Origin: a bacterium
GTDB lineage: Bacteria > Pseudomonadota > Gammaproteobacteria > UBA6186 > Azoamicaceae
Direction: 5' to 3'
Assembly: GCA_027364575.1 (NCBI GenBank)
Contig: DAHXPC010000007.1
Coordinates: 1 to 64,000, forward strand
Length of the DNA stretch: 64,000 bases
Shown here: piece by piece, positions 8,633 to 17,778 of the stretch
How the letters are laid out: the number at the start of each line of letters is the position of its first letter
Position numbering within the stretch: position 1 is the stretch's first letter
Translations under genes and position numbers: made by a program
The notes under the pieces: generated by a model
Told to the model about the DNA's origin: nothing
What the model saw: only the letters and a program-made list of their open reading frames with translations
Databases searched by the model: none

Positions 8633-8820
8633 ATTCATGACCCCCATTGAATGTTACTAGTATAGGGTAAAATTTGGCCAATTAACATTTGAGGTATATT
8701 TTTATATTTTTCTCATACTAAATAAGTAAACCTAAGTTGACAAGCAAGCGTCTTGGTTGCTTCAATGACTAGTAAGAAGCCAATATTTTAATCCCTTTTT
8801 GAACGTAGGATCGAGTATTC
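8633..8820. promoter_or_regulatory. Divergent icmS / dotD control region
   Basis: About 190 bases separate the leftward icmS operon from the rightward dotD operon, so promoters for both must lie here. A TATACT box on the minus strand (8664-8659) lies about 30 bases before icmS. On the plus strand a TTGACA (8736-8741) is followed by a hairpin-like pair AAGCAA/TTGCTT (about 8741-8762). The second half is very AT-rich. No start point can be fixed from sequence alone. Confidence 0.4.
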
Positions 8821-9342
8821 ATGCAAAGACAATTACTTTTATTGCCTATCCTATCCCTTATTCTCGCGAACAGCGCCTGTACGGCGCTAAAAAGGCCAGC
8901 GGGTGAAACGATTTTGGATGAGACTAAGCAGTCTAGCAAACAAACAAAACGAGCCAATTCAAGCAATATTGAATCTCAATTGCTGGCCACCGCACAATCC
9001 ATTGAACAATCTTTAACCGTACTGGCGGCGGCAGAAAAAGCCGAAAGCCCACCTATTTTAAATACCGAGCCTTTAACCACACAGGAAGGTGGTATGGGGG
9101 GGATTGTGGATATCGATTGGACAGGTCCCATTGGTCCCCTGGTCGAAAAAATTGCCACTATGACAAATTATCGGGTCAAATTTTTAGGCAATGAGCCTGC
9201 AATTCCCATTCTTATTACCATTAGTACTAAGCAAGCCATCATTGCCGATGTTCTGCAAAATGCCAGCCTACAAGCCGGTAAGAGAGCACATATTCTTGTA
9301 TTTCCAAATAATCGCGTTATTGAAGTGAGGTATTTATCCTAA
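8821..9342 (+). CDS. dotD: DotD, outer-membrane lipoprotein
   Basis: Core-complex lipoprotein that helps DotH reach the outer membrane. The signal peptide ends in a lipobox, LANSAC, placing the lipidated Cys near residue 20. The C-terminal half (VDIDWTGPIGPLVEKIA through AHILVFPNNRVIEVRYL) matches the DotD secretin N0-like domain. At 173 residues it is close to the Legionella length. Its stop overlaps the dotC start (TAATG), so translation is coupled. Confidence 0.93.
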   Translation: MQRQLLLLPILSLILANSACTALKRPAGETILDETKQSSKQTKRANSSNIESQLLATAQSIEQSLTVLAAAEKAESPPILNTEPLTTQEGGMGGIVDIDWTGPIGPLVEKIATMTNYRVKFLGNEPAIPILITISTKQAIIADVLQNASLQAGKRAHILVFPNNRVIEVRYLS

Positions 9343-10139
9343 TGACTAGAACCATAGTCGTTTTCGTGATCGCGATATCCATCGGGTTAAGCGGTTGCAG
9401 ACGCCCAACTAAAAACGCGGCCCCTAACGATATGAGCGCGTTACAAAAACTTTCCATGGGCAGCAGTAAAACGAAAATGGGGGCTATCCGGATCCAAGCT
9501 TTACGAGATACAGCCTTAAGTGTCGGCGCCCGAGGCGGCCTTGCCTGGCGAGCAGCTCAAATGAATACGGTATTACTTCGCCATGAAAACATGCTGTATC
9601 GATTATTCAATTTTAATGCCATGCTCTTAGATAAAAATGTTCTTCCTCCGGTATTAACTGAAGGTCGTAACACCCTTAGCTTAGGCGGAAATGACACCAT
9701 TCGGATTGCCGATCGCACCTATCAAATTTTACATCAAGCAAAATTTGTTACCGCGCCCCCAAGCTGGCGAGAGTATTTATGGCTTAATTTTGCGCCCCCA
9801 GAAAATCCAGATCGTACTTTATTACCTAAAACGCGTGAAGAAAGCATTATTTGGAAAAAATATATAGAAGACGGATGGCGCGCGGGTATTCAGCAAGCTG
9901 AACTGATATTCAAAGAAAATATTGGCCGCTTAAAACGCGATTATGAAGGGATGATACGCTACCGGACTTTATTAGCGCAAAATATGGTCAGCCCACCCTT
10001 TGTTGCGGAACTTGAGATGGGGATCACTGGTGGTGGTTCTGATTTAACCATCAACGATCGGGTATTACGTATCACGGCTTTCCCTACTTTGCAAAATAAC
10101 GGCCAAGCATGGAAAACCGAGATTATCCCCTATGAATGA
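9342..10139 (+). CDS. dotC: DotC, outer-membrane lipoprotein
   Basis: Second core-complex lipoprotein of the Dot/Icm apparatus. The signal peptide ends in IGLSGC, with the lipid Cys at about residue 19. The mature part carries family sequences such as RIQALRDTALSVGARGGLAWR, the motif PPSWREYLWL and WRAGIQQAELIFKENI. It has 265 residues, somewhat shorter than Legionella DotC. It overlaps dotB by 8 bases, in the conserved order dotD-dotC-dotB. Confidence 0.93.
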   Translation: MTRTIVVFVIAISIGLSGCRRPTKNAAPNDMSALQKLSMGSSKTKMGAIRIQALRDTALSVGARGGLAWRAAQMNTVLLRHENMLYRLFNFNAMLLDKNVLPPVLTEGRNTLSLGGNDTIRIADRTYQILHQAKFVTAPPSWREYLWLNFAPPENPDRTLLPKTREESIIWKKYIEDGWRAGIQQAELIFKENIGRLKRDYEGMIRYRTLLAQNMVSPPFVAELEMGITGGGSDLTINDRVLRITAFPTLQNNGQAWKTEIIPYE

Positions 10140-11268
10140 ATTTCTGTTGCCCGATGAGCCCATTCGCTTTTCAACCGAAGCTTTCGATCGGATGTTATTA
10201 CATTGTGTCAATCTTTCTGCCTCTGATATCACCTTACAAACCAATAACCCGGTTTTCGCAGAAATTCATGGTCGTTTATATCCAGTGACCGCTCGTAAGC
10301 TATCGAACACTGAAGTGGGCGATATGTTAAATGCCATTTATGGCTCTAATGGCACCACTCAGATTTTTAGTGGCAAAGATGTAGACACACAATATGAAGT
10401 GCGGCCCAATCGTAACCAGCGCTTTCGCTTTAGGGTGAATGGCACAGGCTGCCAAATCGAAGGCCATGATGGACTCCAAATTACTTTAAGAACCATTCCC
10501 AGCATGCCACCCGATTTAACCACTTTAAATCTAGAACCTGACATTATAGAGGCGATGTCGCCGGAACAAGGTTCCGTTGTTATCACCGGTCCCACCGGAT
10601 CGGGAAAAAGCACACTCTTGGCCGCTATGATTAAAAGCCTAGCCGAACAAGCAGATGGCAATCGCAAAATGCTCACCTACGAATCTCCCATTGAATTTGT
10701 CTACGATATGGTTAAAATGCCATCCTCGGTCATGAGTCAATCCGAGATCCCCCGTCATCTACCAACCTTTGCCGCCGGTGTTCGAAATGCCCTGCGACGT
10801 AAACCTAGATTAATTCTCGTCGGAGAAGCCAGAGACGCCGAAACCATTAGTGCGGTGATAGATGCGGCCTTAACCGGACATCCAGTCTATACAACCCTGC
10901 ATAGTAATGGGGTGTCGGATGCCGTGCGACGGATGATTTCAACATTTCCCGCAGAAGAAAGAAATGGGCGTGCGCTCGATATTTTAGAGACCCTGCGGCT
11001 TGTGGTTTGGCAAAAATTAGCCCCCAGCACAGACGGAAAACGTGTGGCACTTCGAGAGTATTTGGTTTTTAATCAAGAGATCAGAGATATATTAATTGAT
11101 ACGCCAGTGGAACTTTTGGCGGCAAAAACCCGTCTACTCTTAAAGGAACGTGGGCAGCCCATGTTGGTGGATGCCAAGCGAAAATTTGAAGCGGGCATTT
11201 TACCAGAACGCGAATACCGCATTATAGAATCTCGCGCTAAACTGACCGATAAAGATGCTGGCATTTAA
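10132..11268 (+). CDS. dotB: DotB, PilT/VirB11-type ATPase
   Basis: Cytosolic hexameric ATPase that energises the Dot/Icm channel. Walker A ITGPTGSGKSTLLAAM lies near residue 150, with the Asp box, the Walker B region RKPRLILVGEARDAETI and the His box TLHSNGVSDAVRRM in order. Its 378 residues equal the family length. It begins inside the dotC end and is followed at 20 bases by icmT. Confidence 0.96.
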   Translation: MNEFLLPDEPIRFSTEAFDRMLLHCVNLSASDITLQTNNPVFAEIHGRLYPVTARKLSNTEVGDMLNAIYGSNGTTQIFSGKDVDTQYEVRPNRNQRFRFRVNGTGCQIEGHDGLQITLRTIPSMPPDLTTLNLEPDIIEAMSPEQGSVVITGPTGSGKSTLLAAMIKSLAEQADGNRKMLTYESPIEFVYDMVKMPSSVMSQSEIPRHLPTFAAGVRNALRRKPRLILVGEARDAETISAVIDAALTGHPVYTTLHSNGVSDAVRRMISTFPAEERNGRALDILETLRLVVWQKLAPSTDGKRVALREYLVFNQEIRDILIDTPVELLAAKTRLLLKERGQPMLVDAKRKFEAGILPEREYRIIESRAKLTDKDAGI

Positions 11269-11287
11269 ATAAATTAGGGGGAATTAC

Positions 11288-11545
11288 ATGGCTGTTCTGG
11301 ATAGTACACATTGGCGCGATGCCGCGCGCAATCCTCGATTTTATATCATGGATGCACTGGCCGCTTTGCCTTTACTGCTATTTATGTTACATATCACGCT
11401 TTGGACATTTTTAACCGCCCTCGGCTTTATTGCTTTTTTTACGATTTTAGAGCGTTTTAACTTTACGGTGCCTGTTTTCTTTCGCTGGCTGAGATCAACC
11501 CTCGCTGGAAGCATTAAAAGTGCAAAACCGTGGTGGCGAGCGTAA
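11288..11545 (+). CDS. icmT: IcmT, small membrane protein
   Basis: An 85-residue protein with an N-terminal HWRDAARNPRFY motif, a hydrophobic stretch (about 20-55) that can form one or two membrane helices, then FNFTVPVFFRWLR and a basic C-terminus. This matches IcmT, needed for Dot/Icm function and for pore formation and host-cell exit in Legionella. A GGGGGAATTAC ribosome-binding region precedes the ATG. In Legionella icmT pairs with icmS; here it follows dotB. Confidence 0.88.
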   Translation: MAVLDSTHWRDAARNPRFYIMDALAALPLLLFMLHITLWTFLTALGFIAFFTILERFNFTVPVFFRWLRSTLAGSIKSAKPWWRA

Positions 11546-11613
11546 TATGTTATCCTGGCAATACCCAAGAACTTCTCTGTAAACCGGAAGAAAGTAAACA
11601 AGGAGAACCCATT

Positions 11614-11829
11614 GTGCCACAGGACCGACAAAAAATTATTGCAGGTCAAAGCCAATTTCATCGCAATAACTTTCGACGATTAATCACGTATCTATTTATA
11701 CTAATAATCTTGGCTTATGTTTTATTAGCCACTGTGGTTTATCTTCAGGTAACCCAACCGCTGCCAAAGTTTTTTGTGACGACTTCTGACGGACGCTTAA
11801 TTGAAATCCAACCCCAATCCACTGACTAA
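11614..11829 (+). CDS. icmM: DotJ/IcmM, short DotI-like membrane protein
   Basis: A 71-residue protein with a basic start (RNNFRRL), one membrane helix and the sequence PKFFVTTSDGRLIEIQP. This equals the membrane portion of DotI/IcmL without its periplasmic domain, as expected for DotJ, the known DotI partner in the inner membrane. I place the start at GTG 11614 because AAGGAG lies 8 bases before it. An upstream ATG at 11530 would overlap icmT and add a residue stretch unlike the family. Confidence 0.82.
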   Translation: MPQDRQKIIAGQSQFHRNNFRRLITYLFILIILAYVLLATVVYLQVTQPLPKFFVTTSDGRLIEIQPQSTD

Positions 11830-11841
11830 AAGGTTTTAAGG

Positions 11842-12495
11842 ATGCTTGAACACTTATTTAAAAACAATCAAAACTGGGCTAACAATATCCTAAAAGAAGA
11901 TAAGGATTTTTTTAAAAAAATTGAAACCCAGCAAACCCCTAGTTATTTATGGATTGGCTGCTCCGATAGCCGAGTCCCGGCAAATCAAATAACCGGCTTA
12001 TTACCCGGTGAAGTTTTTGTACATCGCAATATCGCAAACCTGGTGATACACACTGATCTCAATTGTCTATCGGTTATACAATATGCCGTCGAAGTTCTTA
12101 AAGTGAAGCATATTATGGTAGTTGGACATTATGGCTGTGGCGGTATAGAAGCGGCTATTCGAAGCAAAAAATTAGGGCTGGTGGATAACTGGCTTCGTCA
12201 TATTCAAGATTTAAAGCAGAAATTTAATCACATTTTTGACCATATTGAAGAAGATGCTACAGGCTGTCATAAGTTGTGTGAACTCAATGTGATTGAGCAA
12301 ACGCTCAATGTTTGTCAAACGACCATTATTCAAGATGCCTGGGAGCGACAACAAGCGTTAACCGTTCATAGCTGGATCTATAGCCTAAAAGATGGTTTGC
12401 TGCGCGATCTGGGGTTAACCATCGATAGTAGTGCCAATGTTAACGCCATCTACCAAGCGGCCTTACAAAACTGGGCACTCAATATTGAACCATAA
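11842..12495 (+). CDS. can: Beta-class carbonic anhydrase
   Basis: Catalyses reversible hydration of CO2 to bicarbonate in the cytosol. The zinc and active-site residues are present: Cys40, Asp42 and Arg44 in WIGCSDSRVPANQ, and His96 and Cys99 in VVGHYGCGGIEAA. At 217 residues it matches E. coli Can (about 220). It starts 12 bases after icmM on the same strand with a TTTTAAGGATG start context, so it is probably transcribed with the dotDCB-icmTM operon. I know no secretion role for the enzyme; the location is unusual. Confidence 0.95.
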   Translation: MLEHLFKNNQNWANNILKEDKDFFKKIETQQTPSYLWIGCSDSRVPANQITGLLPGEVFVHRNIANLVIHTDLNCLSVIQYAVEVLKVKHIMVVGHYGCGGIEAAIRSKKLGLVDNWLRHIQDLKQKFNHIFDHIEEDATGCHKLCELNVIEQTLNVCQTTIIQDAWERQQALTVHSWIYSLKDGLLRDLGLTIDSSANVNAIYQAALQNWALNIEP

Positions 12496-12524
12496 ATTAA
12501 CCTATTGTGTCAGATACCAAGCAC

Positions 12525-13166
12525 CTATTCCCGGCCAACCACATCCAAATTTATTTTCAAAATAGATACTCCATTTGGAGATTGGCTGGTTGGGACACGC
12601 ATCACAATTAAAGTCACCTCTACCATTTCGCTAAATAATCGGGTAACGCTTTCATATTGAAAGCGCATCGGCAATTTTATTTTCCACATATAGCGCCCAG
12701 CAAAAGGTTCATCTACTATAATATTGGGGGCATCGGTTGGTACCGCTTTTAATACCAATTTATCTGCCAAAAGCCGTTCTAGTATTTTTGTATTCACAAA
12801 AGCGGCCTGATACGTTGCAAATCCTTCTCGCGTAAAATAGACACTGGCTTTATCTATGTTAGCTTGATAGTTAATGAAATTTAAGGTATACGCTTTCATC
12901 ATTCCTTCAGCTACCCAATTCAGCAGCTCGTTCTTTTGAATGCTCGGTTTATCCAGTGGCGCTTCCGCGACCAAGGCTTTAGTCGCCTCAGCAGAAAAAT
13001 ACAGGGGTGCCGGAACGGAAAGCGATCGTAACAAAAAGATCACCCCACCAAAACTGACGGCTAATACTATCAAAAGAAAAGAAATTAGCCGCAAATGCCC
13101 CTGTTTATCTCGATAAAAATCTTCCCGTTCAAAGGCTTTAACCACTGTGTCTGAATCCGTGCTCAC
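12525..13166 (-). CDS. IcmL/DotI-family protein (second copy)
   Basis: A 213-residue protein with a cytosolic N-terminus, one membrane helix near 28-50 and a periplasmic domain with AYTLNFINYQ, VYFTREGFATYQ and IKLPMRFQYES, which are IcmL features. It has diverged from the copy at 13183-13818: the PKYFAT-DGR motif after the helix is replaced by PLYFSAEATK. The start is a GTG (13166) with a strong GGGGAGG site. It follows that copy at 16 bases in one operon. It may replace or decorate DotI in the complex. Confidence 0.85.
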   Translation of the reverse strand: MSTDSDTVVKAFEREDFYRDKQGHLRLISFLLIVLAVSFGGVIFLLRSLSVPAPLYFSAEATKALVAEAPLDKPSIQKNELLNWVAEGMMKAYTLNFINYQANIDKASVYFTREGFATYQAAFVNTKILERLLADKLVLKAVPTDAPNIIVDEPFAGRYMWKIKLPMRFQYESVTRLFSEMVEVTLIVMRVPTSQSPNGVSILKINLDVVGRE

Positions 13167-13182
13167 GTTTTAAGCCTCCCCG

Positions 13183-13818
13183 TTAATTTGCTTGGAAAAC
13201 AAGTTGTTGAATAGCAAGCCCCTCTGCGTGGCGTAAAAATGAAGCTCTTTCCACAACCACCAGAATAGTTCCAATTTGCTGGATAATATTTTGGCTGGAA
13301 TTCTGATAGGTGACCACAGCAGGCATTTGTAAGGACCAACTATACGGGACCCCTGGATTTAGCTGACCCTGACGATTTAACGTAGGGGGAGCCGTTATCT
13401 CTATAGAAACCACTTGGCGGTTGCTTTTTATCGCCTCTAAGTTTGTCGAGGCTTTTAAGGCAATTAAAAAATCTTGGTATCCTGTGGGCGTAAAAAAAAC
13501 TTCTGCATCCTGTAATGTCTTGCGCCATGTGACAAAATCCAAAGCGTAAATCGCTTTAATAGCGTCAACCGTCCATTGCAAAACCAAAGCGGGATCTTCA
13601 TAAAGCGCCTGATCCAGTCTTATCACGGGGATCGGACGCCCATCCGGGGTTGTGGCAAAATATTTAGGCTTCGGCCAGATAATCTGCTGATAAAATATTA
13701 ATCCGGATAGGGCTACGATATTAAACAGTAAAAGTGCTAAGCCCAAGGCTAAGCGCCGATAATTCCGCCTGTAGTATTGGTTTCTAATAAAGACTCGTTC
13801 TACACCATGACGTTCCAT
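13183..13818 (-). CDS. icmL: DotI/IcmL, inner-membrane T4SS protein
   Basis: The best canonical DotI/IcmL in the window. The N-terminus RNQYYRRNYRRLALG is followed by a membrane helix, then PKPKYFATTPDGRPIPV and a VirB8-like periplasmic domain with ALDFVTWRK, VFFTPTGYQDFL and SLQMPAVVTYQ. The ATG at 13818 has GGGA 6-7 bases upstream and gives 211 residues, the Legionella length. An upstream TTG is less likely. It is the first gene of a two-gene leftward operon facing the third copy at 14031. Confidence 0.93.
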   Translation of the reverse strand: MERHGVERVFIRNQYYRRNYRRLALGLALLLFNIVALSGLIFYQQIIWPKPKYFATTPDGRPIPVIRLDQALYEDPALVLQWTVDAIKAIYALDFVTWRKTLQDAEVFFTPTGYQDFLIALKASTNLEAIKSNRQVVSIEITAPPTLNRQGQLNPGVPYSWSLQMPAVVTYQNSSQNIIQQIGTILVVVERASFLRHAEGLAIQQLVFQAN

Positions 13819-14030
13819 ACAAATTCCCAAACTAAATATCTTAGGGCCAATTTAGTATAGCAACATTGTTGCTTGCGCTTACAGTGCTCTTCAGATATGT
13901 TTGAACTATAAAAGCTAAAAAAATTATAGTTTGGCAGTTGTCAAAAACTTGGCAGATTTCTTAAACCACCTGCTATACTACTGTTACGTTGGGAAATTCA
14001 CTGACTGAACCGAATTGAGTATGATTAACT
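13819..14030. promoter_or_regulatory. Divergent promoter region between icmL genes
   Basis: 212 bases separate leftward and rightward icmL-type genes. On the plus strand TTGGCA (13949-13954) and TATACT (13974-13979), preceded by TG as in an extended -10, are 19 bases apart. On the minus strand another TG-C-TATACT (13859-13854) lies about 36 bases before the icmL ATG. Both look like sigma-70 elements; spacing is not ideal. Confidence 0.5.
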
Positions 14031-14621
14031 ATGTCACATAAAAATGGGTTGGCGATGATAAGTTGGGTTTTGGTTATACAACTTGGCTTAATAGGCTTTG
14101 CGTATTTCCAATTCGCTTTCCGATCACCAGGGCAATTTTTTGGTCGTCTGCCTGATAACACCCCCTTTGAAATTACGGCTTTAGATAGACCTAATGTGTC
14201 TACCAGCGCTTTATTGAACTGGGTAACCCTAGCCGCAACTGCGACATTCACTTTCGATTTTTTCAATTACCAAAAACAGTTAGAAGCACTTAAAGACTAT
14301 TTTACCAGTGATGGTTATAATAATTTTCTGGCATCGGTAGACAGTGCAGGTGTTTTAAACACTATTGAAGAGAAAAAATTAATACTTTCAGCAGTCGCCA
14401 TTGGGCCTGCCATTGTATTAAGCGAAGAAGTCAGTGGTACGCTGCATACTTGGCGGATCCAAGTTCCTATATTAGTTCATTATCAAAGTGCAAATGTAGA
14501 TGAAACTCGCCAGCAGATCGTTGATATGTTAATCACTCAAGTGTCCACCCAAGATGCCCCTAAGGGCATTGGAATTGCACAATATATTGCTCGAGAGGCA
14601 GGTTCTGACGTTAACATTTAA
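14031..14621 (+). CDS. IcmL/DotI-family protein (third copy)
   Basis: A 196-residue protein with a short N-terminus, a membrane helix at about 10-30, then GQFFGRLPDNTPFEITAL and a periplasmic domain with TFDFFNYQKQ, DYFTSDGYNNFL and IQVPILVHYQS. These follow the DotI pattern, but the basic cytosolic N-terminus of DotI is nearly absent. It leads the rightward operon continuing with icmK, 28 bases before the icmK start. Together with the two leftward copies and icmM it makes four DotI-related genes. Confidence 0.86.
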   Translation: MSHKNGLAMISWVLVIQLGLIGFAYFQFAFRSPGQFFGRLPDNTPFEITALDRPNVSTSALLNWVTLAATATFTFDFFNYQKQLEALKDYFTSDGYNNFLASVDSAGVLNTIEEKKLILSAVAIGPAIVLSEEVSGTLHTWRIQVPILVHYQSANVDETRQQIVDMLITQVSTQDAPKGIGIAQYIAREAGSDVNI

Positions 14622-14649
14622 TATCACAAGCGTATGTAAAGGCCTAATT

Positions 14650-15621
14650 ATGAAACGATGTTTAAAAAAATTTTTAATCTTATTTTTAATACAATCGCAT
14701 GCGTCCGTTTGGGCAGCCGATGGCCCTTCTTATGATAAATTAAATGCGCTGATCCAGGATGCACGAGATAAAGCCCCTCTGCGCCCTTCCGGCGAAGGGT
14801 CTCAGGCTATAGAGAGCGTAACGGAAGAGGAGTTGAGTACGAAAAAACCGGTTACCCTACGGGATCAAGCTTTTAAACAATTATTGGATAAAATTTCCCC
14901 CCTAACCCCGGAACAAATTATTGAAGTCAGAAAGCAACAAGATAAAACGCAGCAAGCCATAGCGACTAACCCAACTGCACCTCCCCGCCCGGTTTCATCC
15001 ACCTTAACCATTGATCTCTCACCTGGGGTCACGCCCCCCGTTATCCGGTTATCAGCAGGGTTTGTCACTTCTCTGGTATTTGTCGATTCGAGTGGTCAAC
15101 CTTGGCCGATTGCCGATTACAGTTTAGGAAACCCTAAAAATTTTAACATTCAATGGGATAAAAAAACCAATACACTCTTTATACAAAGTGTTTCTGTATA
15201 CAGCAGTGCCAATTTAGCGATCCGTTTGGCAACCCTCGATACGCCAATTATGCTATCCCTGGTTTCTGGACAACGCGAAGTTGATTATCGGGTCGATTTA
15301 CAAGTTTTAGGACGAGGACCAAATGCCATGGCCCCCATCGTTGGAGATGGGTTACCCACAACCAACTATTCTTTATTAAGTGTTTTAGATGGTGTAGCCC
15401 CACCTGGCAGTCAAGAACTCCAAGTCAGCGGGGACTATGGACGCGCCTGGATTTCGCAAGGAAAATTAATTTTTCGTACTCAATTAACCGTATTATCCCC
15501 TGCCTGGAGCGCGCTTGTCTCCAGCCCAGATGGCACACGTGTTTATGAAATGAGCCAAACACCATTAATTTTGGCTTCTCAAAATGGAAAACCCATTAAA
15601 ATCGAGCTTAAGGGACTTTAG
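14650..15621 (+). CDS. icmK: DotH/IcmK, secretin-like core protein
   Basis: Outer-membrane-associated core protein placed by DotC and DotD. The ATG at 14650 starts a clear signal peptide (KKFLILFLIQSHASVWAA). An earlier in-frame ATG at 14554 lies inside the preceding gene and would bury it. The mature protein has a Lys/Gln-rich linker, then the conserved SSTLTIDLSPGVTPPVIRL, FVTSLVFVDSSGQPWPI and a beta-rich C-terminal domain ending near ILASQNGKPI. It has 323 residues against about 360 in Legionella. icmE starts 4 bases after its stop. Confidence 0.93.
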   Translation: MKRCLKKFLILFLIQSHASVWAADGPSYDKLNALIQDARDKAPLRPSGEGSQAIESVTEEELSTKKPVTLRDQAFKQLLDKISPLTPEQIIEVRKQQDKTQQAIATNPTAPPRPVSSTLTIDLSPGVTPPVIRLSAGFVTSLVFVDSSGQPWPIADYSLGNPKNFNIQWDKKTNTLFIQSVSVYSSANLAIRLATLDTPIMLSLVSGQREVDYRVDLQVLGRGPNAMAPIVGDGLPTTNYSLLSVLDGVAPPGSQELQVSGDYGRAWISQGKLIFRTQLTVLSPAWSALVSSPDGTRVYEMSQTPLILASQNGKPIKIELKGL

Positions 15622-15625
15622 AACA

Positions 15626-17740
15626 ATGGCAAATAAAATGTTAGCAGGCCTGAAAAATAGCAAAACCCGTGCCCTAATTTTACTCGGGGGCACCGTTGTA
15701 TTGATTGTCGTTGTGGTTATCGTTACCTTCTCGCGAAAATCCAACCCCTTAAAAACTGAAGAATCACAAACTTCCAAGATCCCACAAATTACCGCTATTC
15801 CAGGTCAGGTGACCTCAGAAAAATACCAAGAATTACAAGAAGCAGATAACCGGCGTCGGGCTGAAATTGCTAAAAAAACAGGCGGCAGTTCTGTTGCAAC
15901 ATTGATTGGTACACGGGATAAAGACTCGCTCGCTAAACGGGAATCTTTTGGCATCGAGGGAGATTTCAAAAATGTAGACTGTCCCTGTATCTCAGACAGC
16001 CGATCCGGCACGATTTCAGATCTTGACCCTGCATTAGCTGCTCGTCTTATGTCTCAAATTGAAGCCAATCCCAATGATGCCTTAAGGCTCATGAAAGAAA
16101 ATCCTGGCCTTGCTAAAACGCTTTGTGCCCAAAAACCCGAATTGGCACTTAAAATTATTGAAAATAATAAAGAAGCTGCAAAAATTATGCTCAATGAATG
16201 CCCGGCAATGGCAAAAATGTTGGCAGAAAAAAATCCCGCCCTTTTCAAACAATTGATGCTTGAAAATCCCGAGCTTGCGAAAAAAATTGCGCAATCGGAT
16301 CCGGAGCTTATCAAAAAACTTATGCTGCAAGACCCCGAATTTGCAAAGCAAATGGCTAGAATGAATCCTGAAGTCTTAAAAAATCTTATGAAGGATGATC
16401 CAGATTTTACGGAAAAAATGTATAAGCAAAATCCTGAGATCATCAAAGAACTCATGAAAAATGATCCCGCATTCGCCACTGCATTGGGAAAAAACAACCC
16501 CGGCATTGTTAAAAAACTCATGTTAGAAGACCCAGAGTTCGCAAGAATGATGGCTAAAAACAATCCCGAGATGGTTAAGGAATTAATGAAAAATGATCCT
16601 GATTTTACCAAAGCATTGGCTTCGAGCAACCCAACCCTTGTCAAAGAATTGATGAAGAATGATCCTACCTTCGCAGACATGATAGCGAAACAGGATCCGG
16701 ATCTGGTTAAAAAATTAATGCTGGATGATCCAGAATTTGCAAAAATAATGGCCAGCAAAAGTCCGAATATGGTTGCCGCCTTAATGGAAAATGACCCGGA
16801 ATTCAGTAAAGCGCTATTAGCAGCTAATCCCGGATTAAAAACGATTATAGAAAGCAATCGTAAAAAAATGCCTTTTGCAAATGATAAACAACGCGCTCAA
16901 ACATTAGAGGATGCGCATCGTAAACAAAGAGAAGAACAAGCACGCCGAACACGTCAAGTACAACTGACCGAACAACAACAAAAACAAATGTTAGCGCTGG
17001 TCGCCAATATGGATGCTTCTGCCAAAACCGCTATCCAAAGCTGGAATGAACTTGCCACCCAACAATTTGTTCAAGGGGACAAAACAGAAAAAGGGAGTGA
17101 CAGCGCTGCGGTTCCCAGCGCGGATAATCTTGATAAACCCAAAAAATCAGGATCCAGTGCGGACACTGACGATATTCTGATAAAAGCAGGTAGTATTATT
17201 TTTGCGGTATTGGACACCGCCGTCAACACCGATGAAGCAGGTCCTGTGATGGCAACCATTACCTCAGGGGTATTTAAAGGTTCTAAACTCTTAGGGGAAA
17301 TACAACTTGCCAATCAAGTGAGTGGCCTGCGCCCCGAAAAGGTTATTTTAAATTTCTCGACCTTAAGCCCTGCTGATCAATCCAAAAGCATTCCCATAAA
17401 AGGCGTGGCTATTGATCCCGATACGGCACGCACCGCTTTAGCCAGTGATGTGGATCATCATTATTTACTCAGATATGGTACCTTACTCGCCTCCTCTTTT
17501 ATGACCGGTTACGCTAAAGTGATTGCGGCACAAGGAACGGTACAAACCAGTTCAACGACTGGCACCACCACAACCACCACCCCTCCCCTCAATGGCAGAC
17601 AACAAATATTTGCCTCCTTAGGAGAAGTGGGTAAAAAAGTGGGCGATGCTACAAGCGCTTATTTTACTTCACCCAATACCATTACTGTTCATTCGGGAAC
17701 TGGATTTGGCTTATTAATTTTGAATGATGTTACCCATTAA
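15626..17740 (+). CDS. icmE: DotG/IcmE, VirB10-like core protein
   Basis: This protein spans both membranes and forms the central channel. A single inner-membrane helix lies near residues 12-35. About 140-410 consists of roughly 20 degenerate ten-residue units of the type LMLEDPEFAKMMAKNNPEMV. The C-terminus (from about 510) is the TrbI/VirB10-like domain with AGSIIFAVLDTAVNTDEAGPV and VHSGTGFGLLIL. I use ATG 15626, just after the icmK stop, rather than 15584 inside it. At 704 residues it is shorter than Legionella DotG, owing to fewer repeats. Confidence 0.95.
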   Translation: MANKMLAGLKNSKTRALILLGGTVVLIVVVVIVTFSRKSNPLKTEESQTSKIPQITAIPGQVTSEKYQELQEADNRRRAEIAKKTGGSSVATLIGTRDKDSLAKRESFGIEGDFKNVDCPCISDSRSGTISDLDPALAARLMSQIEANPNDALRLMKENPGLAKTLCAQKPELALKIIENNKEAAKIMLNECPAMAKMLAEKNPALFKQLMLENPELAKKIAQSDPELIKKLMLQDPEFAKQMARMNPEVLKNLMKDDPDFTEKMYKQNPEIIKELMKNDPAFATALGKNNPGIVKKLMLEDPEFARMMAKNNPEMVKELMKNDPDFTKALASSNPTLVKELMKNDPTFADMIAKQDPDLVKKLMLDDPEFAKIMASKSPNMVAALMENDPEFSKALLAANPGLKTIIESNRKKMPFANDKQRAQTLEDAHRKQREEQARRTRQVQLTEQQQKQMLALVANMDASAKTAIQSWNELATQQFVQGDKTEKGSDSAAVPSADNLDKPKKSGSSADTDDILIKAGSIIFAVLDTAVNTDEAGPVMATITSGVFKGSKLLGEIQLANQVSGLRPEKVILNFSTLSPADQSKSIPIKGVAIDPDTARTALASDVDHHYLLRYGTLLASSFMTGYAKVIAAQGTVQTSSTTGTTTTTTPPLNGRQQIFASLGEVGKKVGDATSAYFTSPNTITVHSGTGFGLLILNDVTH
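16030..16860 (+). repeat. Repeat region inside icmE
   Basis: Degenerate 30-base units code for ten-residue repeats around Asn/Asp-Pro-Glu (NPELAKK, DPEFAKM, NPEMVKE). Such repeats are a known feature of DotG and vary in number between Legionellales. The antisense strand is therefore also open over a long stretch, which is a by-product. Confidence 0.8.
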
Positions 17741-17778
17741 ATTTTTACTATTAAAACCCAAAAAAGGGATTGACGTTT

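Noticed and set aside
16054..16857. Long minus-strand frame with Ser/Ile/Phe repeats
   Set aside because: It is the shadow of the icmE ten-residue repeats.
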